This document shows, in pieces, positions 37,080 through 46,122 of a stretch of DNA of 51,056 bases. The stretch is from Hydrotalea sp. GTDB lineage: Bacteria; Bacteroidota; Bacteroidia; Chitinophagales; Chitinophagaceae. The notes below the pieces were generated by a model. That model searched no databases, was not told the DNA's origin, and saw nothing but the letters and a program-made list of their open reading frames with translations. Each line of letters begins with the position of its first letter. The first letter of the stretch is position 1. The stretch spans positions 1 to 51,056 of the forward strand of contig DAHXOT010000034.1 of NCBI GenBank assembly GCA_027364735.1. The letters run 5' to 3'. A program made the position numbers and the translations under genes.

Positions 37080-38978
37080 ATGCTTATTCATACATTAAAA
37101 AAGTCATCGAATTTTCAATTCTCCATTCTCTGCATATTGCTACTGTTAAGTAGCTTTAAGCTATTGGCTCAAAACAATAACAGCTCTGATATATCTTTAT
37201 TAAAAACCAATCAACTTTCCGACCAACAGATTATACAGTTATGGCAACAAGCTCAAAAAAGTGGTTTATCAGAATCGGATGCCATGAATTTATTGGTAAG
37301 AAAAGGATTAAACCCTGCAGAAGTAACAAACTTTAAAAAAAGGCTGGTACAATTACAAAGTGCCAATAAAAATAAATTTAGCACACAGGCTATAATTAAA
37401 GACTCTATTGGATTTTTGAGAGATAGCAGCTGGGTAATAGAAGTTCCTAATGTGAAAAGAAAATCCATATTCTATGGTTTCGATTTTTTCAGCAATCCTA
37501 CTATAAGCTTCGAGCCAAATATCAGAATTGCCACTCCTAAAAATTATATTTTAGGTCCCGATGATGAGTTATCTATTTCTTTAACCGGATTAAACGAAAC
37601 AAATATTGATGTAAAAATTGATCCACAAGGTAATATTCAAATACCTTATACCGGCATAATTAATATAAGCGGCTTATCTATCGAACAAGCTATTCAACGC
37701 ATTAAAAGTAGAATGAAAATGGTATATCCGGCTTTAACTACCGGAAAAACTACATTACTTGCATCACTCAGTAACGTAAAATCTATTCGCATTGCCATTA
37801 TTGGTGAAGCAGAGCGGCCCGGCAATTATCAGGTTTCGGCCCTATCTTCTTTTTTTAATGTTTTATACTTATCGGGCGGACCTTCTCAAAATGGTTCTCT
37901 GAGAAAAATTGAAATTATTCGACATAATAAGATGATTGAAACGGTAGATTTTTATTCGTTTCTTCAAAAAGGTCTTTTAAATAAAGACATCACTCTTCAA
38001 GATCAAGATATTATTCATTTTCCGGTATATGAAAAAAGAGTATATATTGCCGGAGAAGTAAAAAGGCCGGCCGTATATGAATTAACCGATAAAGAAACTT
38101 TGCAAGATTTATTGCAATATGCCGGCGGATGGGGCGATTCTGCGGCAAAAGAAACCATACGAGTTATTCAAACAACCGATAAAGAAAAAAGAATTAAAGA
38201 TTTTGCTTTTGCCGATTTGGGAAATTATATACCGCATAATGCCGACTCCATTCATATTGATAAAATATTACCCGTTTATGCTAATAAAGTTACTATTGCC
38301 GGTGCAGTATATAATCCGGGTATTTACGAACTTACACCCGAATTAAACCTTTCACAATTACTTCATAAAGCCGGTGGAATTATTAAAGATGCCGCTGTTG
38401 AAAAAGGATATATTAAACGTATTGTCAATGGCTCTTTACGCGAATTAATTACGTTTAATACTAACAATAATACTCTTAAACAGCAAGATATTCTTTTGGC
38501 AAAAGATGACTCAGTATTATTAATTGCAAAAGACAGTATTCAGGATATTGCAACTATTAGCATTTCGGGTTCTGTAAGAAAACCGGGTAATTTTCAGTAT
38601 CGAAAAGGTACAACATTGGAAGATTTGATATTGCTTGCCGGTGGCTTTTCTAATGATGCCGATACCAGAAAAATTCAAATATCCCGCTTAGAAAAAAACA
38701 AAGCAGATACATTAGCAAACACATTAATTCATGTAATTACAGCTTCCGTAGATTCGTCTCTTAATTCCGATGCTGCAACACCTTTAATAGAACCTTACGA
38801 TTATATTTTTGTACCTCAATTATTAAATTATCATTCTTTAGGTAAAATAAAAATAAGAGGAGAAGTATTATATCCCGGAGATTATGAAGTAGAAAAAAGA
38901 AATGAAACTGTTCAAGAAATTTTACAAAGAGCAGGAGGTATTTCGCCTTTTGCATCTATGAATGATGTACAGATTTAG
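37080..38978 (+). CDS. SLBB polysaccharide exporter (Wza-like), N-terminal part, ended by an amber codon
   Basis: The protein of 632 residues begins with a signal peptide (about 1-30, ending KLLAQ). A polysaccharide export domain (about 155-218, NYILGPDDELSISL...IDPQGNIQIPYTG) follows, then five SLBB repeats, each recognisable as IxIxGxVxxPGxYxL...LLxxAGG (first near 237, last ending just before the stop). Relatives in Bacteroidota carry six or more SLBB units and a C-terminal helix. Here TAG at 38976-38978 stops translation at the end of the fifth repeat. The same frame stays open to 39413 with the sixth repeat and the helix. The whole 37080-39413 is therefore one gene interrupted by a single stop, by mutation, read-through, or a sequencing error. 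Confidence 0.85.
   Translation: MLIHTLKKSSNFQFSILCILLLLSSFKLLAQNNNSSDISLLKTNQLSDQQIIQLWQQAQKSGLSESDAMNLLVRKGLNPAEVTNFKKRLVQLQSANKNKFSTQAIIKDSIGFLRDSSWVIEVPNVKRKSIFYGFDFFSNPTISFEPNIRIATPKNYILGPDDELSISLTGLNETNIDVKIDPQGNIQIPYTGIINISGLSIEQAIQRIKSRMKMVYPALTTGKTTLLASLSNVKSIRIAIIGEAERPGNYQVSALSSFFNVLYLSGGPSQNGSLRKIEIIRHNKMIETVDFYSFLQKGLLNKDITLQDQDIIHFPVYEKRVYIAGEVKRPAVYELTDKETLQDLLQYAGGWGDSAAKETIRVIQTTDKEKRIKDFAFADLGNYIPHNADSIHIDKILPVYANKVTIAGAVYNPGIYELTPELNLSQLLHKAGGIIKDAAVEKGYIKRIVNGSLRELITFNTNNNTLKQQDILLAKDDSVLLIAKDSIQDIATISISGSVRKPGNFQYRKGTTLEDLILLAGGFSNDADTRKIQISRLEKNKADTLANTLIHVITASVDSSLNSDAATPLIEPYDYIFVPQLLNYHSLGKIKIRGEVLYPGDYEVEKRNETVQEILQRAGGISPFASMNDVQI
38976..38978 (+). other. in-frame amber codon splitting the exporter gene
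   Basis: The codons around it read GTA CAG ATT TAG AGA AAA AAT GTA AGG GTA AGT AAT AAT TTA ATG. No other stop occurs in this frame from 37080 to the natural end at 39413, and no frameshift is needed to join the halves. A single base change from CAG, TAT, AAG or similar would create it. Confidence 0.9.
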
Positions 38979-39008
38979 AGAAAAAATGTAAGGGTAAGTA
39001 ATAATTTA

Positions 39009-39413
39009 ATGCCCGAAAATTCAATAGCAGGTAAAAATGCATTCTTACTTTTACCGGATGATAGCATTTATGTTCCAAGAAGTAATCCTTTTGTTGAAGT
39101 AAAAGGTGCTGTGTTTACACCTCAAATTTTAAATTATCAATCTGCTGGTTTTTATCAGTATATTTCAGCGGCAGGTGGTGCTACCGATAAAGCAGATTTA
39201 AGAAGGGCTTATGTGCAATACAGCAACGGTTTAAACAGAAAAACAAGATATTTTCTCTTCTTCCGAAATTATCCACCCATTGAACCGGGTAGTAAAATTA
39301 TCATTCCGGAAGCAGATCCTAACCGAAAAAAAGGACCTTCTATTGTAGAACTATCTGCTGTTACCGGTATTCTTACAGCATTAATAGCCATGGCACAGAT
39401 ATTACGTTTGTAA
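39009..39413 (+). CDS. SLBB polysaccharide exporter, C-terminal part
   Basis: The 134-residue fragment is in the same frame as the exporter N-terminal part. It contains the sixth SLBB repeat (FVEVKGAVFTPQILNYQSAGFYQYISAAGG, about 28-57) and ends with the hydrophobic segment IVELSAVTGILTALIAMAQIL (about 111-131). In this family that segment is the helix that crosses the outer membrane or precedes the C-terminus. It has no signal peptide, so alone it could not be exported. It starts at an ATG 30 bases after the amber codon; reinitiation there is possible but would give an unexported peptide. It is best read as the tail of the broken or read-through gene. Confidence 0.8.
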   Translation: MPENSIAGKNAFLLLPDDSIYVPRSNPFVEVKGAVFTPQILNYQSAGFYQYISAAGGATDKADLRRAYVQYSNGLNRKTRYFLFFRNYPPIEPGSKIIIPEADPNRKKGPSIVELSAVTGILTALIAMAQILRL

Positions 39414-39461
39414 CAATCAAACTAAAAAATTTAGTTACAAATATTTTATAATCTTTCACTA

Positions 39462-40544
39462 ATGCAAGAAAAAGACAACTATACTAATTGGGAAAAAGAG
39501 GAAGAAATTTTCTCTTTTAGAAACTATATTTCCCACCATATTAACAACATTGTTTGGCTTATTCGCTTCTGGAAAAAACTTACCATTGCAGGAATATTAG
39601 GTGCCGTAATAGCTTTAGTATATGCGTTTATTAATCCGGTAACCTATACAGCACGTACCACATTTGTGGTAGAAGATGCTAAATCTACAGGCGGCTCACT
39701 CATGTCTGCATTAGCCGGTCAAATTGGTATCGATATGGGTAATCTTACCGGAGGTAATGGATTATTGGCAGGTGATAATGTAATGGAACTTTTAAAAAGC
39801 CACTCGCTAATTAAAAAAACTTTACTATCCCCATATAACGATACAGGCAAACTTTCTTTAGCCGATGTCTATGCTGAAATAAATGGTTGGAAAGAACAAT
39901 GGAAAAATAATCGTAAAATAAATACAACAGTTTATTTTATGACCAATGCTGCCACTTCTCGATTGGAAGATAGTTTGCTGCAATTGATAATAAAAAAAGT
40001 AATTAATAAAGAAATATCTATTGCCAAACCAGATAAGAAACTTAATATTTTTGAATTGCAAGTAACATCGAAAGATGAAAAATTTAGCCAACTATTTTGT
40101 ACCAGATTAATTACTACCACCACCGATTTTTATATTAATACTAAAACAACCAGATTAAGAAAAAATATTGAACGGTTACAAAACAGGGCCGATAGCTTAG
40201 GTGCATTACTAAATAAAAAAACCTACTCTGCCGCCGAAGCCACTACGCACATGATTGATGTAAATCCTGCATTTGCTACCCCCTCTGTTTCGGCAGAAAT
40301 ATCGTCCAGAGAAAAATACATGCAGGCTACTATTTATGCAGAAATTATTAAAAATCTTGAACTAAGTAAAACAGCTTTAGTACAGGAAACACCTACCGTT
40401 CAAATTGTAGATTCGCCCGAACTGCCACTTAAAAAAAACAAAACGTCTAAATTACTGGCATTAATAATTGGCTTCGGGGCTGGATGTTTTTTTATGGGAC
40501 TGTTCATTATCAACCAAAAAGAAATAAAGCCATTTAAAAAGTAG
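39462..40544 (+). CDS. Wzz-like chain-length determinant, no kinase domain
   Basis: Inner-membrane polysaccharide co-polymerase of 360 residues. The first membrane helix is at about 40-60 (LTIAGILGAVIALVYAFINP). A periplasmic domain starting TYTARTTFVVEDAKSTGGSLMSAL follows, with a central coiled-coil region (about 225-250, LRKNIERLQNRADSLGALL). The second helix is at about 325-348 (LLALIIGFGAGCFFMGLFII), preceded by the Pro-rich SPELPLKKNKTS motif. It lacks the C-terminal Walker A tyrosine-kinase domain of Wzc. It would set chain length together with the polymerase and contact the Wza-like exporter. The stop codon touches the following gene. Confidence 0.88.
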   Translation: MQEKDNYTNWEKEEEIFSFRNYISHHINNIVWLIRFWKKLTIAGILGAVIALVYAFINPVTYTARTTFVVEDAKSTGGSLMSALAGQIGIDMGNLTGGNGLLAGDNVMELLKSHSLIKKTLLSPYNDTGKLSLADVYAEINGWKEQWKNNRKINTTVYFMTNAATSRLEDSLLQLIIKKVINKEISIAKPDKKLNIFELQVTSKDEKFSQLFCTRLITTTTDFYINTKTTRLRKNIERLQNRADSLGALLNKKTYSAAEATTHMIDVNPAFATPSVSAEISSREKYMQATIYAEIIKNLELSKTALVQETPTVQIVDSPELPLKKNKTSKLLALIIGFGAGCFFMGLFIINQKEIKPFKK

Positions 40545-40549
40545 TGGGT

Positions 40550-42190
40550 ATGAAAAAAATTAGTTTCACTCATTTTATTTTCGCAATGGCTATTGCTTTT
40601 TCTCTATTACCAATCAATAGTACAGCACAAAATATTTCTCTGCAAGCCAATCAACTTTACGATTATCTCCGCAATAAACAATTAGCCGATTCATCTACAC
40701 CCATTGAATCTTTTTGTATTCTTCCGCTTCCTTATAAAAATCATATTGATACTTTACCCTATACTACTCCGCTCAAAAAAAATAACCACATTTCTATACT
40801 GCCTTTTTTTGTTAATACGCAATATAATAGCCATCACCCTTTTGGCTGGAATACCGGCGCTATGATTCCTTCTGCTGGTGCACAACTACTTGTTAGTGGC
40901 GGAATATTTGCCCAATACGGTAAATTCAGTTTTCAATTACAGCCCGAAATAGTGTATGCACAAAACCTTTCTTTTGGAACTTTTCCTACCGAATTTGCTG
41001 ATGTTATCTGGTCATCGTATTACCAATGGCTTAATAAAATAGACAATCCTGAACAGTATGGAAATGGCAGTTATAAAAAATTATTTCCAGGGCAATCGGC
41101 CATATTATATCACCCTTCTCCATCAATTGCTATGGGTATTTCTACCGAAAATATTTGGTGGGGGCCAGGCATTTTTAATGCATTAATTCTTAGCAATAAT
41201 GCACCGGGTTTTTTACATGCTACCATTCATTCGCAAAAACCTATTGCAACTAAAATTGGTCATTTCGAATTTCAACTTATTGGAGGTAAGCTATCCAATT
41301 CCGGAATTTTACCACCCGAAACCAATCGTTATTATAACAGCAATCGCTTATACCAACCTAAAAATGATGATTGGCGTTATTTATCCGGTTTAACTGTAAG
41401 CTGGCAGCCTAAATGGGTAAAAGGTTTATTTATTGGTTTTACCAAAGCTGCTTATTTATACCATTCCGATATTAGTAGTATCGCCGATATTCTTCCATTG
41501 GCTAATATCATTCAATCAAAATCAGCTAAGCAACAAAAAATAGGCTCTTTAGGTTCTGTATTTATGCGATATATATTATCGGAGGAAAATGCAGAAATTT
41601 ATACCGAATTCGGTAGAAACGATAAAATGGCAACTGCTCTTAATTTGTTATCCGAAAATAACTTTCCACTGGGTTATACAGTAGGATTGAGAAAGCTAAC
41701 CAACCTTCGTGATAATGGCAGCCGCTTTGAAGTAACAGCTGAAATAACACAACTGGAACTTTCTGCTGCCAATTTAATTACCAATGCCGAAAGTTGGTAT
41801 ACCAACAATTATGTTCGCCAGGGATTTACTAATAACGGGAAAGTATTGGGGGCAGGTATTGGACCGGGTAGTAATAGCCAAACAATTGATATTAGTTGGC
41901 TAAAGGGAAATAAAAAAGTGGGGATACAATTTCAAAGAATTATTCATAACGAAGATTTTTATTACAACGCCTTTTTTGATACACAAGATTATACCCGACA
42001 TTGGGTTGATCTTGGCACTACAGCTCATGCTTATTGGAAATTTAATTCCTTTTACTTAAAAGCAGAAATGGGATTAATTCGCTCTCTTAATTATGAATGG
42101 TGGAGAATACCGGGGTCTAATTATTTTAAAATGGGTTACGATTTTCTTAACTTTCATGGTGGCATTTCATTGATTTATCAGCTATATTAA
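40550..42190 (+). CDS. capsule assembly Wzi-family outer-membrane protein
   Basis: The 546-residue barrel protein has a signal peptide (about 1-26, ending NSTAQ). The family core is evident: ENIWWGPGIFNALILSNNAPGFLHATIHS (about 204-232), a GLTVSWQPKWVKGLFIGFTKAAYLY region, and FTNNGKVLGAGIGPGSNSQTIDISW near the C-terminus. It is a paralogue of the protein encoded at 44079-45713, with which it shares those blocks nearly word for word. Wzi proteins sit in the outer membrane and bind the capsule. It lies five bases after the Wzz-like gene; the GTG at 40544 is rejected in favour of the ATG at 40550. Confidence 0.88.
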   Translation: MKKISFTHFIFAMAIAFSLLPINSTAQNISLQANQLYDYLRNKQLADSSTPIESFCILPLPYKNHIDTLPYTTPLKKNNHISILPFFVNTQYNSHHPFGWNTGAMIPSAGAQLLVSGGIFAQYGKFSFQLQPEIVYAQNLSFGTFPTEFADVIWSSYYQWLNKIDNPEQYGNGSYKKLFPGQSAILYHPSPSIAMGISTENIWWGPGIFNALILSNNAPGFLHATIHSQKPIATKIGHFEFQLIGGKLSNSGILPPETNRYYNSNRLYQPKNDDWRYLSGLTVSWQPKWVKGLFIGFTKAAYLYHSDISSIADILPLANIIQSKSAKQQKIGSLGSVFMRYILSEENAEIYTEFGRNDKMATALNLLSENNFPLGYTVGLRKLTNLRDNGSRFEVTAEITQLELSAANLITNAESWYTNNYVRQGFTNNGKVLGAGIGPGSNSQTIDISWLKGNKKVGIQFQRIIHNEDFYYNAFFDTQDYTRHWVDLGTTAHAYWKFNSFYLKAEMGLIRSLNYEWWRIPGSNYFKMGYDFLNFHGGISLIYQLY

Positions 42191-42344
42191 GAGCTGTAAT
42201 ATGAGTTATATTTTTATTCTCATACTTTTCAAGAAAGCAGCAAAAAAATCAACTAAAATAAATCCTTTTCTTTCTTTTTAAATTGATACTAAAAGCTGAA
42301 GCCACAATGTGATAATAGATTGCTTTTTAAGAAATAAAGTTTGA

Positions 42345-42520
42345 TTTCTTTCTTTTTTGTCTTGATACAAAAAAGTAGCAAAAAAAATTAAACCTTCCGA
42401 AAAATGCTGATACAACTACAGATTGCTTCACTAAGAAAATGAACTCGTCGCTTTGCTCCTCAAACAAGATTTTCTTTTTCGTTTCGCTACCTTGTTGTAT
42501 TGCATCATTTTTCTAAGGGC
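42345..42520. repeat. palindromic intergenic repeat element, MITE/REP-like
   Basis: The element opens with TTTCTTTCTTTTTTGTCTTG and ATACAAAAAAGTAGC. It then folds as a long imperfect inverted repeat: GAAAAATGCTGATACAAC (42399-42416) against GTTGTATTGCATCATTTTTC (42494-42513), extended outward by CCTT/AAGG. A second inner pair (GAAAAT...ATTTTC, around 42435-42475) frames ACTCGTCGCTTTGCTCCTC. Dispersed elements of this style occur between genes in Bacteroidota genomes. Poorer pieces of the opening motif recur at about 42225-42265 and 42705-42760. Confidence 0.6.
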
Positions 42521-42606
42521 GATAATCACAAAATATTTTCTTTCTTTTTTAAATTAAAATTCAAAAGCTGCAACCACAGTAGCACCAAAGCTTAATCGAA
42601 GTGTTT

Positions 42607-42645
42607 CCCGAAAATATCCTGTATTTATTTTCGGGTAGTTTTTTT
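42607..42645 (+). terminator. rho-independent terminator
   Basis: CCCGAAAATA (42607-42616) and TATTTTCGGG (42626-42635) form a 10-bp perfect stem with a 9-base loop, followed by TAGTTTTTTT. It probably ends the large plus-strand polysaccharide operon. Confidence 0.8.
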
Positions 42646-42842
42646 GATTACTTTTTCCATAAAAAAATAAAACCTGATTTTCTTTAAATTGAATTTGAAT
42701 ATTTCTTATTCGCTTACTTTTTGCCTTAATTCAAAAGAGTAGAAAAAAATCAAGCCTTCATAAAAACTTTTTTTTCTATTAAAAAGTACTTTGAATTAGC
42801 TTCATAGATGATGGAAATATTTTAAAAATATACCCATTAAAA

Positions 42843-42873
42843 TTTGTCTTTCTTTATATTTGTTTTATATTTG
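42843..42873 (+). promoter_or_regulatory. promoter of the second sugar transferase gene
   Basis: TTTG (42843-42846), 19 bases, TATATTTG (42866-42873): a full match to the Bacteroidota consensus. The start codon lies about 63 bases downstream. Confidence 0.75.
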
Positions 42874-42936
42874 CAATATCCCCCGAGGCGTAGAGAATGA
42901 TTTTTTGAAAACCAAGCTAAATAAAATATTCTTAAT

Positions 42937-43974
42937 ATGGGGGAAAATGCCTACTATATAACCAACAATAATCACGCTGCATCAATTCAATTAAACACTT
43001 ATCCAAGAAAAGCATCCTTACTATCACTAACAAATTTTAAATCGAATAAATCGGGATGTTTAATTGTGAATCCGGCTCATTTAACCGAAAAATTATTATC
43101 TGAAAAAAAATTCATTAAATATTATAATCCTTCCTATTTACATGGAGGACAGATGAGTGAATTCGAGTTGCAGAACATCAATACGCAAAGAAATTATCAT
43201 ATTATTTTAATAGATACACATCCTTCCTACATACTCACTTATGAAGATTTATTGTTTATTAATTCTTTAAAAGCAAGAGGAAAAAAAGTGTATAGCGTTA
43301 CTTCTTTTTTCGAACACTTTTCAGGAAAACTACCTTTGCTCTATTTATCAGAGCAATATATGCCGCAAGAAGTATTATTAAATCTTGAAGCCAAACAAAA
43401 TTTTTTGTTATTGAAAAGGGTTACCGATTTGCTTGTTGCGGTTTTATTAATTCCTATTGCATTACCTATTGCTTTAATTGCAATGGGCTTAACCGTACTT
43501 ACTTCAAAAGGGCCCTGTTTGTTTAAACAAAAAAGAATTGGGAAGGGGGGTAAAATATTTACCTTGTATAAAATTCGTACAATGGTGCACAAGCCCGGTG
43601 GCCATACAAAACACACTGTACACAATGACGATAGGGTTACTTGGCTGGGTAAAATTTTACGAAAAACTAAAATTGATGAATTGCCTCAGTTATGGAATAT
43701 GCTAATAGGTGATATGAGTTTAATTGGCCCCAGGCCGGAGAGAGATGATATTGTATCGGTATTGTTAGGGGAGAGTCCTTATTATCATTTAAGGCATATT
43801 ATTAGGCCGGGATTATCTGGATGGGCACAAGTGCATAATCCTAAAGCCACACCGGAAGAAAGCTTCGAAAAATTGGAGTACGATTTATATTATATAAAAA
43901 ATATGTCTTTTTTAATCGAACTAAAAATAATCATCAAAACAATAAAAGTGATTGTTACTTTCAACAGCTTTTAA
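42937..43974 (+). CDS. initiating sugar transferase with a soluble N-terminal domain
   Basis: The 345-residue protein has a C-terminal half that is a bacterial sugar transferase (PglC/WcaJ catalytic domain): a hydrophobic re-entrant helix (about 163-188), KQKRIGKGG, KIRTM (212-216), DELPQLWNML (247-256), GPRPERD (264-270) and GLSGWAQVHNP. The N-terminal 155 residues have no membrane helix. They form a soluble domain with a strand-helix pattern (GCLIVNPAHL, YHIILIDTHPS, KKVYSVTSFFEHF), perhaps a degenerate Rossmann-like or receiver-like fold. It would load the first sugar-phosphate of a second polysaccharide. It has its own promoter and stands apart from the first locus. Confidence 0.85.
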   Translation: MGENAYYITNNNHAASIQLNTYPRKASLLSLTNFKSNKSGCLIVNPAHLTEKLLSEKKFIKYYNPSYLHGGQMSEFELQNINTQRNYHIILIDTHPSYILTYEDLLFINSLKARGKKVYSVTSFFEHFSGKLPLLYLSEQYMPQEVLLNLEAKQNFLLLKRVTDLLVAVLLIPIALPIALIAMGLTVLTSKGPCLFKQKRIGKGGKIFTLYKIRTMVHKPGGHTKHTVHNDDRVTWLGKILRKTKIDELPQLWNMLIGDMSLIGPRPERDDIVSVLLGESPYYHLRHIIRPGLSGWAQVHNPKATPEESFEKLEYDLYYIKNMSFLIELKIIIKTIKVIVTFNSF

Positions 43975-44078
43975 AAAGTGGAGGAATGTGTTCTAACCAT
44001 AATGCCTTAAACACTACAACATTCGTTTTACAATACTTGATAAAGTAGGAAAGCCTACAGTTGGGCAGTGGTTAATTT

Positions 44079-45713
44079 TTAAAATCTATATACTGTATTA
44101 ATTTTTAAATGCCAATTACCGGTGTAAGCAGTTGTGGCATTAATATCGCCTGGAGCATACGTATTTAAAAGCCAATGAGCGTTTTTAGAAAGAATATAAT
44201 CTACACTAAAATTTATCAATATTTTTTTATTTTTTCCATATAAAGTATTACCATTAATTCCAATTATATAGTCAGTCCATTTTCGATTATCAACTGTATT
44301 GTAAAATATTTCATTATAAAAATCATTATTTCTTTCAATTTGTATCAACTCTATGCCTAACCAATTCGACTGTTTTATCCACTGCAAAGTAAAATTTCTA
44401 CTATTACTGCCCGGCCCAATACTTGCACCCAATACTTTTCCGTTATTAGTCCATCCCCGAGTTACTTGATAATTTAAATACCATGGCCCCGAATCTCTCA
44501 CTAAATAATCTGCCGGTTGTTGTTCTTGTGTAACTTCAATACCCAACTTCAAATACTGCTGCATAGGCAAAGTATATAGCTTTTGTAGCCCAACTATAAA
44601 AGCACGAGAGTGATTGGGTGTCATCAAAAAATCTCTTATGTTATAAGAAGCATCCTCTCGTCCATATTCGCCATATATTTCAAAACCAGACTTTGGCAGA
44701 ACATACCTAAAAAATACAGAAGCAATTTGATCACGATATAAAGAATCATCAATAACCTTATCTTTCGAACGAAATAAATTACCAAATACAGGAAAGTAAT
44801 CGTGGTATTTTTGGGCAGTTACTTGAAATTGATTAAATGCACGAATGAATCCTACATACAATCCTTTGAAATGAAATGGCTGATAACTGATTACCAACCC
44901 ATTTAAGTATCCTTTAGCAATAGTTGCAGAAGAGCTTTCGGTTATCCCTGAAATCAATTGCCATTCAAAATTCCCAATGGAAGTATGTATTGGCTTAACT
45001 GTATGGAAAGATGCATGTAAAAATCCGGGAGCATTATTACTCATAATTAAGCTATTGTAAATACCTGGCCCCCACCAAATATTTTCATTAGATACGGCTA
45101 CTGCTAAATGCCTGTATTCCAAGCTTATTGAAGATTGCCCCCAACCTATTTTTTTATAGCTACCACCCGGGTATAACTCAGGATTATCTGTAAAATGTTT
45201 TAATGCATAATATCTACTACCCACTGATGTATTAATAAATTTAGTTGCCAGTGTATCAAAATTGCTATTTTGTGCCCATACCATTTCTGGGTTTAGTTGA
45301 ACATGTAATGGACCATAATGGGCTTTAAACCCAACAGAAGCATATACTTGATACCCTCTTGCAGCAATCATAAAACCATCATTCGTAGCATAGGGATAAT
45401 TGGTATTATATTGTTGCGATACAACCAATGGTGTGAAAGAAAAAAATAAATTTTTATTACGATTATCTTCTTCGGATGATTGATAGAAATTTAAAATATT
45501 TTTTTTATTTTTATCCTGAACCAACTTTTTATTGGATAGTACCACCGGTTGAATTGTATTACTCATAGTTACATAACCAGAATCGGTAAGTTGCTTAACC
45601 CTGATTATTTCTTGTTCAATAGACAGGTTAATTGTTTGAGCTAAAACATTATTATACATACTACATAACAAGTAGCCAACTACCACAACAAAATAATATT
45701 TACATTTAACCAT
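44079..45713 (-). CDS. capsule assembly Wzi-family outer-membrane protein
   Basis: Third Wzi-type barrel of the window, 544 residues. The signal peptide is at about 1-26 (ending NVLAQ), and the family core includes NENIWWGPGIYNSLIMSNNAPGFLHASFH, a LNGLVISYQPFHFKGLYVGF stretch and WTNNGKVLGASIGPGSNSRNFTLQW. It is a close paralogue of the 40550 gene and lies convergent to the sugar transferase. The ATG at 45713 is preferred to an upstream in-frame TTG. It probably serves the second polysaccharide locus, whose genes run on the same strand to its right, but a 409-base gap separates them. Confidence 0.87.
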   Translation of the reverse strand: MVKCKYYFVVVVGYLLCSMYNNVLAQTINLSIEQEIIRVKQLTDSGYVTMSNTIQPVVLSNKKLVQDKNKKNILNFYQSSEEDNRNKNLFFSFTPLVVSQQYNTNYPYATNDGFMIAARGYQVYASVGFKAHYGPLHVQLNPEMVWAQNSNFDTLATKFINTSVGSRYYALKHFTDNPELYPGGSYKKIGWGQSSISLEYRHLAVAVSNENIWWGPGIYNSLIMSNNAPGFLHASFHTVKPIHTSIGNFEWQLISGITESSSATIAKGYLNGLVISYQPFHFKGLYVGFIRAFNQFQVTAQKYHDYFPVFGNLFRSKDKVIDDSLYRDQIASVFFRYVLPKSGFEIYGEYGREDASYNIRDFLMTPNHSRAFIVGLQKLYTLPMQQYLKLGIEVTQEQQPADYLVRDSGPWYLNYQVTRGWTNNGKVLGASIGPGSNSRNFTLQWIKQSNWLGIELIQIERNNDFYNEIFYNTVDNRKWTDYIIGINGNTLYGKNKKILINFSVDYILSKNAHWLLNTYAPGDINATTAYTGNWHLKINTVYRF

Positions 45714-46122
45714 GCGATTAGCTATGCCCAATTAATGAACACTTTCTTATTTCGACTCACACAAAATAGTAATTATCAACTTTGAATTATTCCCGCTTCA
45801 TTTATAAAGATACTCATATATAAATTAAATAATTACGCACCTATATGAACGTAACTACCTCTTTGTTAAGATGTATGCAAACTACCTCATTATTTAATGA
45901 GCGTTGAAACAAGTTTGAAATAATTTAATTAACCCGTTCTAAAAATAAATAATAATTTCGATGAGAAATTAATCTAATCCTATAGTTTTGTATAATGGCA
46001 ATTGAAAGTATGTATTCTTACTAATTAAGAAACTAAAATGATTTTACAAATTATACTTACGATAAGTCAGAAATACAGAATATTTTGAACAAAAGAATAA
46101 AGTTCAAAAATACAAAAATGTT
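45714..46122. other. gene-free stretch between the Wzi gene and the second locus
   Basis: No supported gene. A TAGTTTTG box on the plus strand (45983-45990) precedes only a nine-codon frame (ATG at 45995). A hairpin lies at 46083-46109. The promoter of the minus-strand Wzi gene must lie here but is not obvious. Confidence 0.6.
46083..46109 (-). terminator. candidate terminator of the second locus
   Basis: TTTTGAAC (46083-46090) and GTTCAAAA (46102-46109) form an 8-bp perfect stem, 13 bases after the GT2 stop. The U-run after the stem on the minus strand is poor, so this is tentative. Confidence 0.4.

Larger units (their letters stand above)
42191..42936. other. gene-free stretch with degenerate repeats
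   Basis: No coding frame is supported on either strand in these 746 bases. The stretch holds a long imperfect palindrome (42393-42520), related poly-T/CTTGATACAAAAAAG-type fragments, a terminator (42607-42645) and the promoter of the next gene (42843-42873). Confidence 0.7.

Noticed and set aside
38976-38990. A-run after the amber codon as a site of slippage
   Set aside because: The two halves of the exporter are already in the same frame, so frameshifting would not restore the protein.
44045-44058. Perfect 5-bp hairpin GTAGG-AAAG-CCTAC between the sugar transferase and the Wzi gene
   Set aside because: Short stem with no T-run on either side, so not supported as a terminator; chance is likely.
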